Positions 23,561 through 31,416 of a stretch of 64,000 nt of DNA are shown piece by piece. The notes beneath the pieces were generated by a model that was given only the letters and a program-made list of their open reading frames with translations, did not search any database and was not told the DNA's origin. Source of the DNA: Ruania suaedae (GTDB lineage Bacteria > Actinomycetota > Actinomycetes > Actinomycetales > Beutenbergiaceae); contig NZ_CP088018.1 of NCBI RefSeq assembly GCF_021049265.1, positions 310,001-374,000 on the forward strand, read 5' to 3'. A program made the position numbers and the translations under genes. Positions within the stretch are counted from its first letter, which is position 1. Each line of letters starts with the position of its first letter.

Positions 23561-25111
23561 ATGAGCACCTGCCTGCTCGGCATCGACGTCGGCACCGAGA
23601 GCGTGCGCGTGGCCGTCGTCGATCCGGACGGCAGCGTGCGCGGCGTGGCGAGCCGGCGGCACGCCACGCGCCACCCGCACCCGGGTTGGGCCACCCAGGA
23701 TCCCGGCGACTGGTGGACCGGCCTGCGGGCCGCCGTCGGTGAGGTGCTGGCGCAGACCGGGACCAGCGCACAGCAGGTCGCCGGGGTCGGGTACGCCGCC
23801 ACGACGATGACCGTGGTCCCGATGGCGGCCACCGGCGAGCATCTGGCCGACGCGCTGCTGTGGATGGACGTGCGCGCGGTGGACCAGGCCGCCCGCGCGG
23901 CCACCTCCTCCTCGAGCGCCCTGCGCTACATCGGCGACGGCGCAGCCCCCGCCAGCGCCGAGTGGTTCCCCTTCAAGGCGGCCTGGCTCGCCGAGCACGA
24001 GCCGGAGCTGTTCGCCCGCACCGACCGGCTGGTGGATGCCGCCGACTGGCTCACCCACCGGCTGACGGGGACCTGGACGCAGAACATCAACACCGCCGCC
24101 CTGCGGATGTTCCACAACCGCGACACCGGCGGCTGGCCGGCCGACTTCTACCAGCACGTCGGCGCCGGTGCCGCGCTGGCCAAGGTGCCCGAGCAGGTGC
24201 TCGACCTGGGGGCGCCGGTCGGCGGCCTCACCCACGCGGCGGCCACCGAGCTCGGACTGGTCGCAGGCACCCCGGTGGCGCAGGGCTGCGGGGACGCCTG
24301 GGCCGGGCAGATCGGCCTCGATGTGCTCGCCCCGGGCCGGATGGCGCTGATCACCGGGTCCTCGCACGTGCTCACCGGGCAGACCCACGCCGCCGTCAGC
24401 GGCGCCGGCTTCTTCGGCGCCTACACCGACGCCGTGCTGCCCGGGCAGTACACGGTCGAGGCCGGCCAGGCCTCCACCGGCTCGGTGCTGCGGTGGTTCG
24501 TGGAGAACTTCGCCCGCGACGTGGTCGCCGAAGCGGAGAAGCGAACGACCCAGAGCGCATTCGACCTCCTCAACGCACGCTCGGCCCACCTGCCGCCCGG
24601 CGCCGACGGCCTGGTGATGAACGAGTACTTCCAGGGCAACCGCACGCCCTACACCGACGCCCGCGCCCGCGGCAGCCTGTGGGGACTGAGTCTGGGCCAC
24701 ACCCGCGAGCACGTGTACCGGGCCATCCAGGAGGCCATCTGCTACGGCACCGCCCACAACCTGCGCGTGCTCTCTGCCGCGGGCTCGCCGGTGGAGCGGA
24801 TGGTGGCCTGCGGCGGCGCCACCCGGAGCCGGGACTTCATCCAGCGGCACGCCGATGTCACCGGCATCCCGATCGAGCTGACCGAGGTGCCCGACGCCGT
24901 CGTGCTCGGCTCGGCGATCCTCGCGGCCACCGGCGCAGGCCTGTACCCGAGCGTGAGCGAGGCCGCCGCTGCCATGGTGCGCACCGCCGTCGTGCTCGAC
25001 CCCGATCCCGGACGCCACGAGGCCTACCGGCCCTTTGTGGACGCCTACACCCAGACCTACCCGCTGCTGCGCGGCCCGATGCACGCGCTCGCTGACCAAG
25101 GAGAACGATGA
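23561..25111 (+). CDS. FGGY-family carbohydrate kinase
   Basis: A 516-residue sugar or polyol kinase. The phosphate-1 motif is LGIDVGTESVRVAVVDPDGS. DAADWLTHRLTGTW lies in the middle, and the C-terminal FGGY domain carries VERMVACGGATRSRDFIQRHADV and VPDAVVLGSAILAATGAG. It resembles ribulokinase/erythritol kinase members more than glycerol kinase. It starts five bases after the HAD stop and overlaps the dehydrogenase start by 4 bp. With RpiB-type and GlpD-type enzymes nearby it may phosphorylate a C4 or C5 polyol or ketose. No transporter for the substrate is in the cluster. Confidence 0.87.
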   Translation: MSTCLLGIDVGTESVRVAVVDPDGSVRGVASRRHATRHPHPGWATQDPGDWWTGLRAAVGEVLAQTGTSAQQVAGVGYAATTMTVVPMAATGEHLADALLWMDVRAVDQAARAATSSSSALRYIGDGAAPASAEWFPFKAAWLAEHEPELFARTDRLVDAADWLTHRLTGTWTQNINTAALRMFHNRDTGGWPADFYQHVGAGAALAKVPEQVLDLGAPVGGLTHAAATELGLVAGTPVAQGCGDAWAGQIGLDVLAPGRMALITGSSHVLTGQTHAAVSGAGFFGAYTDAVLPGQYTVEAGQASTGSVLRWFVENFARDVVAEAEKRTTQSAFDLLNARSAHLPPGADGLVMNEYFQGNRTPYTDARARGSLWGLSLGHTREHVYRAIQEAICYGTAHNLRVLSAAGSPVERMVACGGATRSRDFIQRHADVTGIPIELTEVPDAVVLGSAILAATGAGLYPSVSEAAAAMVRTAVVLDPDPGRHEAYRPFVDAYTQTYPLLRGPMHALADQGER

Positions 25112-26457
25112 GCCTGATCGAGACCGCCCTCGCCGACGCCACCGACACCCGCGCCATCGCGATCGGCACGGACGTGCTCACGCGCACCGGCGATGTGTAC
25201 ACCGAGCTGTTCGGCACCCGGATGGCGATCGTGGTCGCCGACGAGAACACCTGGGCCGTGGCGGGTGAGCAGGTGACGGCCTCCCTGACGGTGGCCGGTG
25301 TGCCGCTCGCCGAGCCGTTCGTCTTCCCCGGCGTGCCCACCCTGTACGCCAGCTACGAGAACGTGGAGACCCTGCGCGAGCACCTGCGCCCGCTGGACGC
25401 GATCGCGGTCTCCATCGCCTCGGGCACCCTGAACGACCTCACCAAGCTGGCTTCGGGTGAGCTGGAGCGCGAGTACCTGAACGTGGCCACCGCTGCCTCG
25501 ATGGACGGGTACACCGCCTATGGCTCCTCGATCACCAAGGACGGTTTCAAGCAGACCATCTTCTGCCCGGCGCCGGCCGGTCTGGTGGCCGACCACCGCG
25601 TCCTCGCCGCGGCGCCGGCGCGACTGACCGCCACCGGGGTGGGCGACCTGATCGAGAAGGTGCCCGCCGGCGCCGACTGGATCATCGCCGACGAGCTGGG
25701 GATCGAACCGATCGACACCAGTGTGTGGGACCTCGTCCAAGGACCGCTGCGCGCCTCGCTGAGCAATCCCGAAGGCCTGCGCGACGGCGAACCGGACGCG
25801 ATCTCCGGCCTCACCGAGGGCCTGATCATGTCCGGGCTGAGCATGCAGGCCTACCAGTCCTCCCGGCCCGCCTCCGGTGCCGGGCACCAGTTCTCCCACC
25901 TGTGGGAGATGGAGAAGCTCGGCATGGACGACGAGCCGCCGCTCTCGCACGGGATGAAGGTCGGGCTCGGGACCATCTCCCTGTGCGCCCTGTACGAGGT
26001 GGTGCTCCGGCGCGACCTGAGCGCGGTCGACATCGAGGCCGTCGTGGCCGGCTGGCCCAGCTGGGCGGAGCGCGAGGCGCAGATCCGGGCCACCTTCCCC
26101 GGCGACCTGGTCGAGGCGACCGTTGCCCAGAGCAAGGCCAAGCACCTGACTCCGGAGCAGCTACGGGAGCGGCTGACCCTGGTGCGGCAGACGTGGCCGC
26201 GCATCGCCGAGCGGGTGCGCGAGCAGCTGCTGCCCGCCGCCGAGATCGAGCACATCCTGGAGGTGGTGGGGGCGGTGACGCATCCGGCGCAGATCCGGGT
26301 GGACCGGGACCGATTCCGGGCGACCTACCTGCGCGCCCAGGCCATCCGCAGCCGCTACACCCTGCTGGACCTGCTGTTCGAGACCGGGCTGCTGACCGAG
26401 TGCGTGGACGAGCTCTTCACCGAGGGCGGTTTCTGGGGTCAGCGCCCCTGGTCCTGA
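25108..26457 (+). CDS. sn-Glycerol-1-phosphate dehydrogenase-like protein (EgsA/AraM family)
   Basis: A 449-residue metal-dependent NAD(P) alcohol dehydrogenase. Family features: ASGTLNDLTKLAS (nucleotide binding), TAASMDGYTAYGSSI with the metal-ligand Asp, and His ligands in ASGAGHQFSHLWE and LSHGMKVGLGT. An extended helical C-terminus follows. The ATG at 25108 overlaps the kinase stop and has AAGGAG upstream. Bacterial members reduce dihydroxyacetone phosphate to glycerol-1-phosphate, but homologues act on other polyol phosphates. As the last gene of this operon it may oxidise the phosphorylated product of the FGGY kinase. Confidence 0.84.
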   Translation: MSLIETALADATDTRAIAIGTDVLTRTGDVYTELFGTRMAIVVADENTWAVAGEQVTASLTVAGVPLAEPFVFPGVPTLYASYENVETLREHLRPLDAIAVSIASGTLNDLTKLASGELEREYLNVATAASMDGYTAYGSSITKDGFKQTIFCPAPAGLVADHRVLAAAPARLTATGVGDLIEKVPAGADWIIADELGIEPIDTSVWDLVQGPLRASLSNPEGLRDGEPDAISGLTEGLIMSGLSMQAYQSSRPASGAGHQFSHLWEMEKLGMDDEPPLSHGMKVGLGTISLCALYEVVLRRDLSAVDIEAVVAGWPSWAEREAQIRATFPGDLVEATVAQSKAKHLTPEQLRERLTLVRQTWPRIAERVREQLLPAAEIEHILEVVGAVTHPAQIRVDRDRFRATYLRAQAIRSRYTLLDLLFETGLLTECVDELFTEGGFWGQRPWS

Positions 26458-26500
26458 CGACGCCGGGAATCTCCCTCCCGGGGTGATGGTTGGCCACGGT

Positions 26501-26518
26501 GGCGGGTGATCACCCGCC
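26501..26518. promoter_or_regulatory. Perfect 18-bp palindrome
   Basis: GGCGGGTGATCACCCGCC has no unpaired centre. It lies 44 bases after the dehydrogenase stop and 22 bases before the next ATG, overlapping the 5' region of the luciferase-like gene. The symmetry fits a dimeric repressor site better than a terminator, which would need a loop. Function unknown. Confidence 0.4.
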
Positions 26519-26540
26519 GGTCGTCACAGAAGGGCTACGC

Positions 26541-27518
26541 ATGTCACCGGTTCTGTCGTTGCTGGACCTCGCCGTCGTCGGACGGGAGCAGACCACCCGG
26601 GAGAGCCTGGAGGGCACGGTGGCCCTGGCCCGGGCGGCCGAGCAGGCCGGGTACGCGCGCGTCTGGTACGCCGAGCACCACAACAACCCGGCCATCGCCT
26701 CCTCGGCCACGAGCGTGCTGATCGCGCACGTGGCGGCCCACACGCGCTCGATCCGGCTCGGCGCGGGCGGGGTGATGCTGCCCAATCACGCGCCGCTGGT
26801 GATCGCCGAGCAGTTCGGCACCCTCGCCACCCTGCACCCGGGCCGCATCGACCTGGGCCTGGGGCGAGCACCTGGGACCGACCAGAACACCATGCACGCC
26901 CTGCGGCGGGACGCGCGCGCGGCGGAGACGTTCCCGGCGGACGTGGCCGAGCTGAACGGGTACCTGCGCGGGCGCACCACGATCGAGGGCGTGAACGCTT
27001 ACCCCGGGCACGGCACCGAGGTGCCGCTGTACATCCTCGGTTCGTCGCTGTTCGGGGCCCAGCTCGCGGCCGGTCTCGGTCTGCCGTACGCCTTCGCCTC
27101 GCACTTCGCCCCGGCGGCGCTGGAGCAGGCGGTGGCCACCTATCGGGCGGAGTTCACGCCGTCGGAGCAGCTGGCCGAGCCGTATGTGATCGCCGCCGTC
27201 GGGGTGGTGGCCGCCGACTCCTCGGCCGAGGCGGCCGATCAGCTCCTGACGGCGCAGCGCCGCCGCGTGGGCCTGCTGCTGCCGCCGGGGCGCACCGTCA
27301 CCGATGAAGAGGCCGACATGGTGCTCGCCTCACCGCAGGGCCGGCAGCTGCTGGAGATGATGCGCTACACCGCCGTCGGCACGAAGGGCGAGGTGGCCGA
27401 GTACCTGCGCTCCTTCGCTTCGCATGCCGACGCGGACGAGCTGATGGTGGCGCTGCACGCCGACGGCGTCAGCGAGCGGGTGCGGGCGGCGGAGATCGTC
27501 GCCGAGGCGATGGCCTGA
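26541..27518 (+). CDS. LLM-class flavin-dependent oxidoreductase
   Basis: Luciferase-like monooxygenase-fold protein, 325 residues, of the MsnO8/YhbW-like subgroup. Signatures: [34 protein letters not shown] and [26 protein letters not shown] (residues about 73-95, given here approximately), followed by [14 protein letters not shown]. The ATG at 26541 with AAGGG upstream is preferred to an upstream in-frame ATG, which lies beyond the palindrome. It is a single gene, convergent with a CPBP membrane protein 13 bp away. Uses FMNH2; the substrate is unknown. Confidence 0.88.
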   Translation: MSPVLSLLDLAVVGREQTTRESLEGTVALARAAEQAGYARVWYAEHHNNPAIASSATSVLIAHVAAHTRSIRLGAGGVMLPNHAPLVIAEQFGTLATLHPGRIDLGLGRAPGTDQNTMHALRRDARAAETFPADVAELNGYLRGRTTIEGVNAYPGHGTEVPLYILGSSLFGAQLAAGLGLPYAFASHFAPAALEQAVATYRAEFTPSEQLAEPYVIAAVGVVAADSSAEAADQLLTAQRRRVGLLLPPGRTVTDEEADMVLASPQGRQLLEMMRYTAVGTKGEVAEYLRSFASHADADELMVALHADGVSERVRAAEIVAEAMA

Positions 27519-27531
27519 TCCGCCGCCGGGC

Positions 27532-28335
27532 TCATCGCGGCGCCGGGAGCGGCCCGCGATCCACGGCCGCACCGGTGCTCGGGCTCGCCTCCCGCCGTCG
27601 CTCCTTCGCCAGTAGGACCACGGTGACCGTCACGCCGGCGATCCCGAGGAACGGGGCCACCAGACCGGCGTAGGGGAGGCTCGAGGAGAACGTCGAGAAG
27701 TCCCACAGGCCATGCAGCAGCATCGCCGGGACCAGGGACCCCGTCGAGCGGAACGCCAGGTAGTAGACCGATCCCAGGCCGAACTGGATGACGACCTGGA
27801 GGAACGCGAGCGAGCCGATGCCGAAGAAGTAGTTGGGCAGGTGCAGCAGCGAGAACAGCAGCGTGGACAGGAGCCAGACGCCCACCTCGCCGAAGCGGCT
27901 GCGCAGCACCACGAAGAGCTGGCCGCGCGCGATCACCTCCTCGTTGAACCCCACCAGGACGCTGCCGAGGACGAGCAGGATCCACATGAGGCCGGTCACC
28001 CGGGAGAACTCGCCGAACGCGAGGTTCCCGACGGCGACGGCGGCCATGATCACCGGCACGACGACGCCCGCTCTCGGGAGTCGTCGCCGCTCCGTCAAGG
28101 ACGCACGCCACCACCCGAAGATCGAGATGAGGACCACCAGGACGACGAGACCACCCGAGAGGGGCGCCACGTACCACCTCAGCAGCGTCTCCTCGCTCTC
28201 CCCGACCCGGGCGTAGTCGATTCCGTTGACGATCCAGATGGCGTAGAAGACCGCGAGGTAGGCGATGAATGCGCTCAGGCCCAGCCAGACGCGGGGGCGG
28301 ACGCGAAAGGCGGTGGCGCCGGAGTTCGTGCTCAT
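27532..28335 (-). CDS. CPBP (CAAX-like) intramembrane metalloprotease
   Basis: A 267-residue polytopic membrane protein of the CPBP/Abi family. Conserved motifs are the glutamate pair GFNEEVIARGQLFVVLRSR (EExxxR), the histidine in LFSLLHLPNYFFG and the second His in AMLLHGLWDFS, together forming the proposed metal site. About seven membrane spans are visible. I chose the ATG at 28335; a GTG five codons upstream is possible. It is divergent from the GPP34 gene across a region of nested inverted repeats. The substrate is unknown. Confidence 0.85.
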   Translation of the reverse strand: MSTNSGATAFRVRPRVWLGLSAFIAYLAVFYAIWIVNGIDYARVGESEETLLRWYVAPLSGGLVVLVVLISIFGWWRASLTERRRLPRAGVVVPVIMAAVAVGNLAFGEFSRVTGLMWILLVLGSVLVGFNEEVIARGQLFVVLRSRFGEVGVWLLSTLLFSLLHLPNYFFGIGSLAFLQVVIQFGLGSVYYLAFRSTGSLVPAMLLHGLWDFSTFSSSLPYAGLVAPFLGIAGVTVTVVLLAKERRREASPSTGAAVDRGPLPAPR

Positions 28336-28366
28336 GGCGGTAGTGGACACCGTGTGGCCAGGACAC

Positions 28367-28416
28367 GGTCAAGAGGGCGGGCGTCTTGACCCTGTGCCGG
28401 GAACAGGGTCTTGACT
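28367..28416. promoter_or_regulatory. Nested inverted repeats between the CPBP and GPP34 genes
   Basis: GGTCAAGA (28367-28374) pairs perfectly with TCTTGACC (28384-28391). Overlapping it, GACCCTGT (28388-28395) pairs with ACAGGGTC (28403-28410). A third TCTTGAC copy begins at 28409, 25 bp after the second. Three half-sites of the same motif in a divergent promoter suggest an operator; TTGACT at 28411 could also be a -35 box. Confidence 0.45.
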
Positions 28417-28455
28417 GGTCTCGACCACGGTCACGTGACGAGAACGGATGCGCAG

Positions 28456-29184
28456 ATGACTGAACGGCATGAGGTTCCAGGTCCTGAGCGCGCGACGTCG
28501 GAGGACGCCGCCGCAGGGGAGCCGACGCTGGCGGAGGATCTGCTGCTGCTGTTCCAGCCCGATTCGGGGACTATCGCCGGTGAGGGGACCCTCTACTACG
28601 TGCTGGCCGGAGCGGTGCTGGCCGACCTCGGGCTCGCAGGGCAGGTGCGGACCGGCACCGGGCGGTTGGGATCGGTGACCGTGGCGGCCGTGGCCGAGGA
28701 CCCGCCGACGGACCGCCTCTTTCGCGCGAGCTGGGAGTACGTCGCGGAGCGGGCGCGGGGCGTGCAGACCGTCCTCGCCGCGACCGGACCGACGTTGCGC
28801 GAACCACTGCTGGCCCGGCTCGTCGAACGCGGGGATGTCGTCCGCCGCTCGTACAAGGCGCTCGGACTGTTCCCGGCCACGGCGTTGAAAGGCGGCGACA
28901 ACGGTCGCCGGGACGGACTGCTCGCGCAGGTGCGCGCCGTGCTCGTCGACGGCGTGGAGCCGACGCCGCGCCTCGCTGCGCTCGCGGCGCTGGTCTACGG
29001 CAGCGGCACGCTGCCGCAGTTCCACCGCGACATCCCGTGGACCTCCGCGGTGATCGCGCGCGCGGAGGAGCTGAAGGAGGGCAACTGGGGAGCCGGTGCC
29101 GCGGCGAAGGCGGTCACGCGAACCATCACCGCGACCATCGTCAACAACGTCGTCGTCGCGGCGGCGGTGCTCCCACGGAGCTGA
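28456..29184 (+). CDS. GPP34 (GOLPH3/VPS74-like) family protein
   Basis: A 242-residue protein with the GPP34 fold, named for the eukaryotic phosphatidylinositol-4-phosphate-binding Golgi protein and common in actinobacteria. Recognisable parts: TLAEDLLLLFQPDSGT (start of the domain), YYVLAGAVLADLGLAG, VRRSYKALGLFPATALKGGD and the C-terminal AALAALVYGSGTLPQF. The ATG at 28456 follows the operator-like repeats. The bacterial function is not established; lipid-membrane binding is the family theme. It is convergent with the YceI gene four bases away. Confidence 0.85.
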   Translation: MTERHEVPGPERATSEDAAAGEPTLAEDLLLLFQPDSGTIAGEGTLYYVLAGAVLADLGLAGQVRTGTGRLGSVTVAAVAEDPPTDRLFRASWEYVAERARGVQTVLAATGPTLREPLLARLVERGDVVRRSYKALGLFPATALKGGDNGRRDGLLAQVRAVLVDGVEPTPRLAALAALVYGSGTLPQFHRDIPWTSAVIARAEELKEGNWGAGAAAKAVTRTITATIVNNVVVAAAVLPRS

Positions 29185-29188
29185 GCGA

Positions 29189-29902
29189 TCAGGACGGCTC
29201 GAGCACGAGACTGAACTCGACCTGTCCCTCGTCCTCGACCGTGACGAACCCGAGGTCCGGCGCGACCACGTCGTAGTCGGAGAAGCTGATCGGGACGATG
29301 CCCACCACCTGGAGCTCGTCCTCGGACGTCGCGATCTCGGCGTCCACGGTGACCTCCTGGGTGACGCCGTGGATGGTCATCTCACCCTCAAGGTCGACCT
29401 CGGTGGTGTCGGTCAGGGTGACAGGGCTGGTCAGCTCGAAGGTCGCCGTCGGATAGGTGTCGGTCTCGAGCGCGGTTCCGCGGAAGTAGGCGTCCCGCTG
29501 GGATTCGTCGGTGGCGATCGAGGCCATGTCCACCTCGAGGCCCGCCTCGGTGAGGTCGTCGCCGTCGATGGTGATCTCGCCGGTGACCGACTCGGTGCGG
29601 CCGGTGACCGTGATGTCCTCTCCGCTGAGCACCTCGTCCACCCGGTACCCGGCGTAGGAGCCGTCGGCGACGGTCCAGCGTCCGGACAGAGTGGACTCTG
29701 ACTCGGCCTCCGCCGTGTTGCCGGTGTCGCTGGTCTCGTTGCCGGAGGTGGTCGGGCTGCTCGGCGCGGCCAGGCTGGGCTCCTCGTCGGCGCCCGCGTT
29801 GACCCAGTCCGCGTACAGGCCCGGGCCCACCAGCGCACCGGTACCGCCGAGCACCAGCACCCCCGTGGCCGTCCCGATCAGAACCTTCGTGCGTGTCTTC
29901 AT
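29189..29902 (-). CDS. YceI-family protein, membrane anchored
   Basis: A 237-residue protein with an N-terminal anchor or signal (TKVLIGTATGVLVLGGTGAL), a Ser/Thr/Glu-rich spacer (about residues 40-73) and a YceI lipocalin-like domain. That domain has WTVADGSYAGYRVDEVL, TVTGRTESVTGEITIDGDD, RDAYFRGTALETDTYPTATF and GEMTIHGVTQEVTV. YceI proteins bind isoprenoid-type lipids in a beta-barrel pocket. The ATG at 29902 has GGAG eight bases upstream. Extracytoplasmic. The ligand is unknown; quinone or carotenoid-like isoprenoids are typical of the fold. Confidence 0.88.
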   Translation of the reverse strand: MKTRTKVLIGTATGVLVLGGTGALVGPGLYADWVNAGADEEPSLAAPSSPTTSGNETSDTGNTAEAESESTLSGRWTVADGSYAGYRVDEVLSGEDITVTGRTESVTGEITIDGDDLTEAGLEVDMASIATDESQRDAYFRGTALETDTYPTATFELTSPVTLTDTTEVDLEGEMTIHGVTQEVTVDAEIATSEDELQVVGIVPISFSDYDVVAPDLGFVTVEDEGQVEFSLVLEPS

Positions 29903-29982
29903 CCGGTCTCCATGAGTAGGTGGTGCAGGCGAACAGGCGTCACGTCGTGTTCGTAGCCGGACCGATGGCGGATGGTGATGGC

Positions 29983-30831
29983 ATGCTGGAGCGCGTGACT
30001 GCCGCGCCGCCCCTGCCCGACCTGCACCGCCAGGACTCGATGCCCTCGATGGCCACGCTACTGCCCGCCGTCGGCGTCGCCCTCTCGGCGTTCGTGCTGT
30101 TCGGACTGATGATTCCCGGCTGGGGGCACGCGCTGCTGGCGGTGAGCCTCGCAGGCGCCTGGTGGGTCTCACGCGAGCTCGGCAAGGACCTGAGCCTCAT
30201 CGGCGCCGGGATCGCGATCGTCACCCTCACCTCGGTGGAGGCCGACGTGCACTGGGACCGGTTCTTCACGATCGGCATCGTGCTCATCGCGGCGGTCCTG
30301 GCGCCCTCGCTGATCGACCGGCTGGTCTACAAGCGCCACACCATCCGCTTCCCCTGGCGCACCGGGCAGAAGTGGACGCCGGTGGAGAAGGGCTACATCG
30401 TCGCGGTGCCGGTGCTCGGCTGGTTGATCCTGCCGTTCTACTTCATCACCTCGGGCACCTACCTGAACTGGCCGGAGGTGACCGAGGCCGGTGAGCTGGC
30501 GCGGTTCTTCATCGGCGTGAACTTCGTGGGCACGTGGGACGAGCTGTTCTTCATCTGCACCTGCTTCGCGCTGCTGCGCCGGCACTTCCCGGTGTGGCTG
30601 GCGAACCTGCTGCAGGCGACGATCTTCGTCTCGTTCCTGTGGGAGCTCGGCTACCGGGAGTGGGGGCCCTTCCTCACCGCCCCGTTCGCGCTGCTGCAGG
30701 GGTGGATCTTCACCAAGACCGGCTCGCTGACCTACGTGCTGATCGTGCATCTGCTCTTCGACGTGGTGGTCTTCCTCGCCATCGTGCACGCCCACAACCC
30801 CGGGGTGATGGGCTTCTTCCTGGTGGGGTGA
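29983..30831 (+). CDS. CPBP-like integral membrane protein
   Basis: About 282 residues with eight or so membrane spans. The core resembles CPBP proteases but with a modified first motif (NFVGTWDELFFICTCFALLRR instead of EExxxR). The later part is ILQATIFVSFLWELGYREWG-like (approximate) and YVLIVHLLFDVVVFLAIVHAH with the C-terminal His and Asp. The change of EE to DE may alter or remove proteolytic activity. The start is uncertain: ATG codons at 29965, 29983 and in MPSMATLL are in frame. It is followed 20 bp later by the gene at 30852. No function is assigned. Confidence 0.72.
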   Translation: MLERVTAAPPLPDLHRQDSMPSMATLLPAVGVALSAFVLFGLMIPGWGHALLAVSLAGAWWVSRELGKDLSLIGAGIAIVTLTSVEADVHWDRFFTIGIVLIAAVLAPSLIDRLVYKRHTIRFPWRTGQKWTPVEKGYIVAVPVLGWLILPFYFITSGTYLNWPEVTEAGELARFFIGVNFVGTWDELFFICTCFALLRRHFPVWLANLLQATIFVSFLWELGYREWGPFLTAPFALLQGWIFTKTGSLTYVLIVHLLFDVVVFLAIVHAHNPGVMGFFLVG

Positions 30832-30851
30832 GGAGCGTCTACGGTGGGTCC

Positions 30852-31313
30852 ATGGTTCGCCCTGTTCCCACCCTGATCCTGACCGAGCAGGAGGTGCTGC
30901 TCGCGCTGAGCGGCGGACTCGCCGAACTCGGAGCGCTCGGCGGATCACTGGCCGGTCCGGCCGGTGCGGTGGGGGGTGCCTCAGGGGCGCGGGCCGGCGC
31001 GCGGGTGGCCAAGCTCGACGGGCGCCGCCGCGACTGGTCCTCGCCGCTGCCGGAGACCGTGCTCGACAGGCTCCGGCTGGCCCTCGGCGAGCCGCACGAG
31101 TGGAGGACCGAGACCCCGGAGGGTGAGCGGACCGCGCTGGTCGGGGTGGTGGGCTCCGGCGCGATGTCGATGAACCCATGTGTGATCGAGGTGCTGCATC
31201 ATCCCCTGGGCGTCCAGCTCGCCGCGCATGCGCGCGAGGGCTTGATCAAGCAGCGCACGTGTGAGAAGGCGTTGGAGCGGATCGAGCGGGAAGTCCTCGG
31301 GCCCACGCCGTGA
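30852..31313 (+). CDS. Hypothetical protein
   Basis: A 153-residue protein that I do not recognise. It begins MVRPVPTLILTEQEVLLALS, then has a Gly/Ala-rich hydrophobic stretch (about residues 20-52), a basic region (RAGARVAKLDGRRRDW), and a helical C-terminus with PCVIEVLHHPLGVQLAAHAR and two cysteines. GGTGGG upstream of the ATG is a fair ribosome site. It follows the CPBP-like gene by 20 bp in the same direction and may be co-transcribed. Codon usage at third positions fits a real gene. Confidence 0.6.
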   Translation: MVRPVPTLILTEQEVLLALSGGLAELGALGGSLAGPAGAVGGASGARAGARVAKLDGRRRDWSSPLPETVLDRLRLALGEPHEWRTETPEGERTALVGVVGSGAMSMNPCVIEVLHHPLGVQLAAHAREGLIKQRTCEKALERIEREVLGPTP

Positions 31314-31356
31314 GGTGAGGGGCGAGGCCCCCTTGGCGGGCACGCCGGAGGCTGCC

Positions 31357-31362
31357 TACGAT
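31357..31362 (+). promoter_or_regulatory. Probable promoter of the GH172 gene
   Basis: -10 TACGAT at 31357-31362 with TTGGCG at 31333-31338 as -35 and an 18-bp spacer. It lies 55 bases upstream of the chosen GTG. The surrounding CGATCG-AGTAGT-CGATCG is also symmetric. Confidence 0.4.
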
Positions 31363-31416
31363 CGAGTAGTCGATCGCGGTGATGTGCCGCTGCCCCGACA
31401 CGTGAGGATCCGAACC

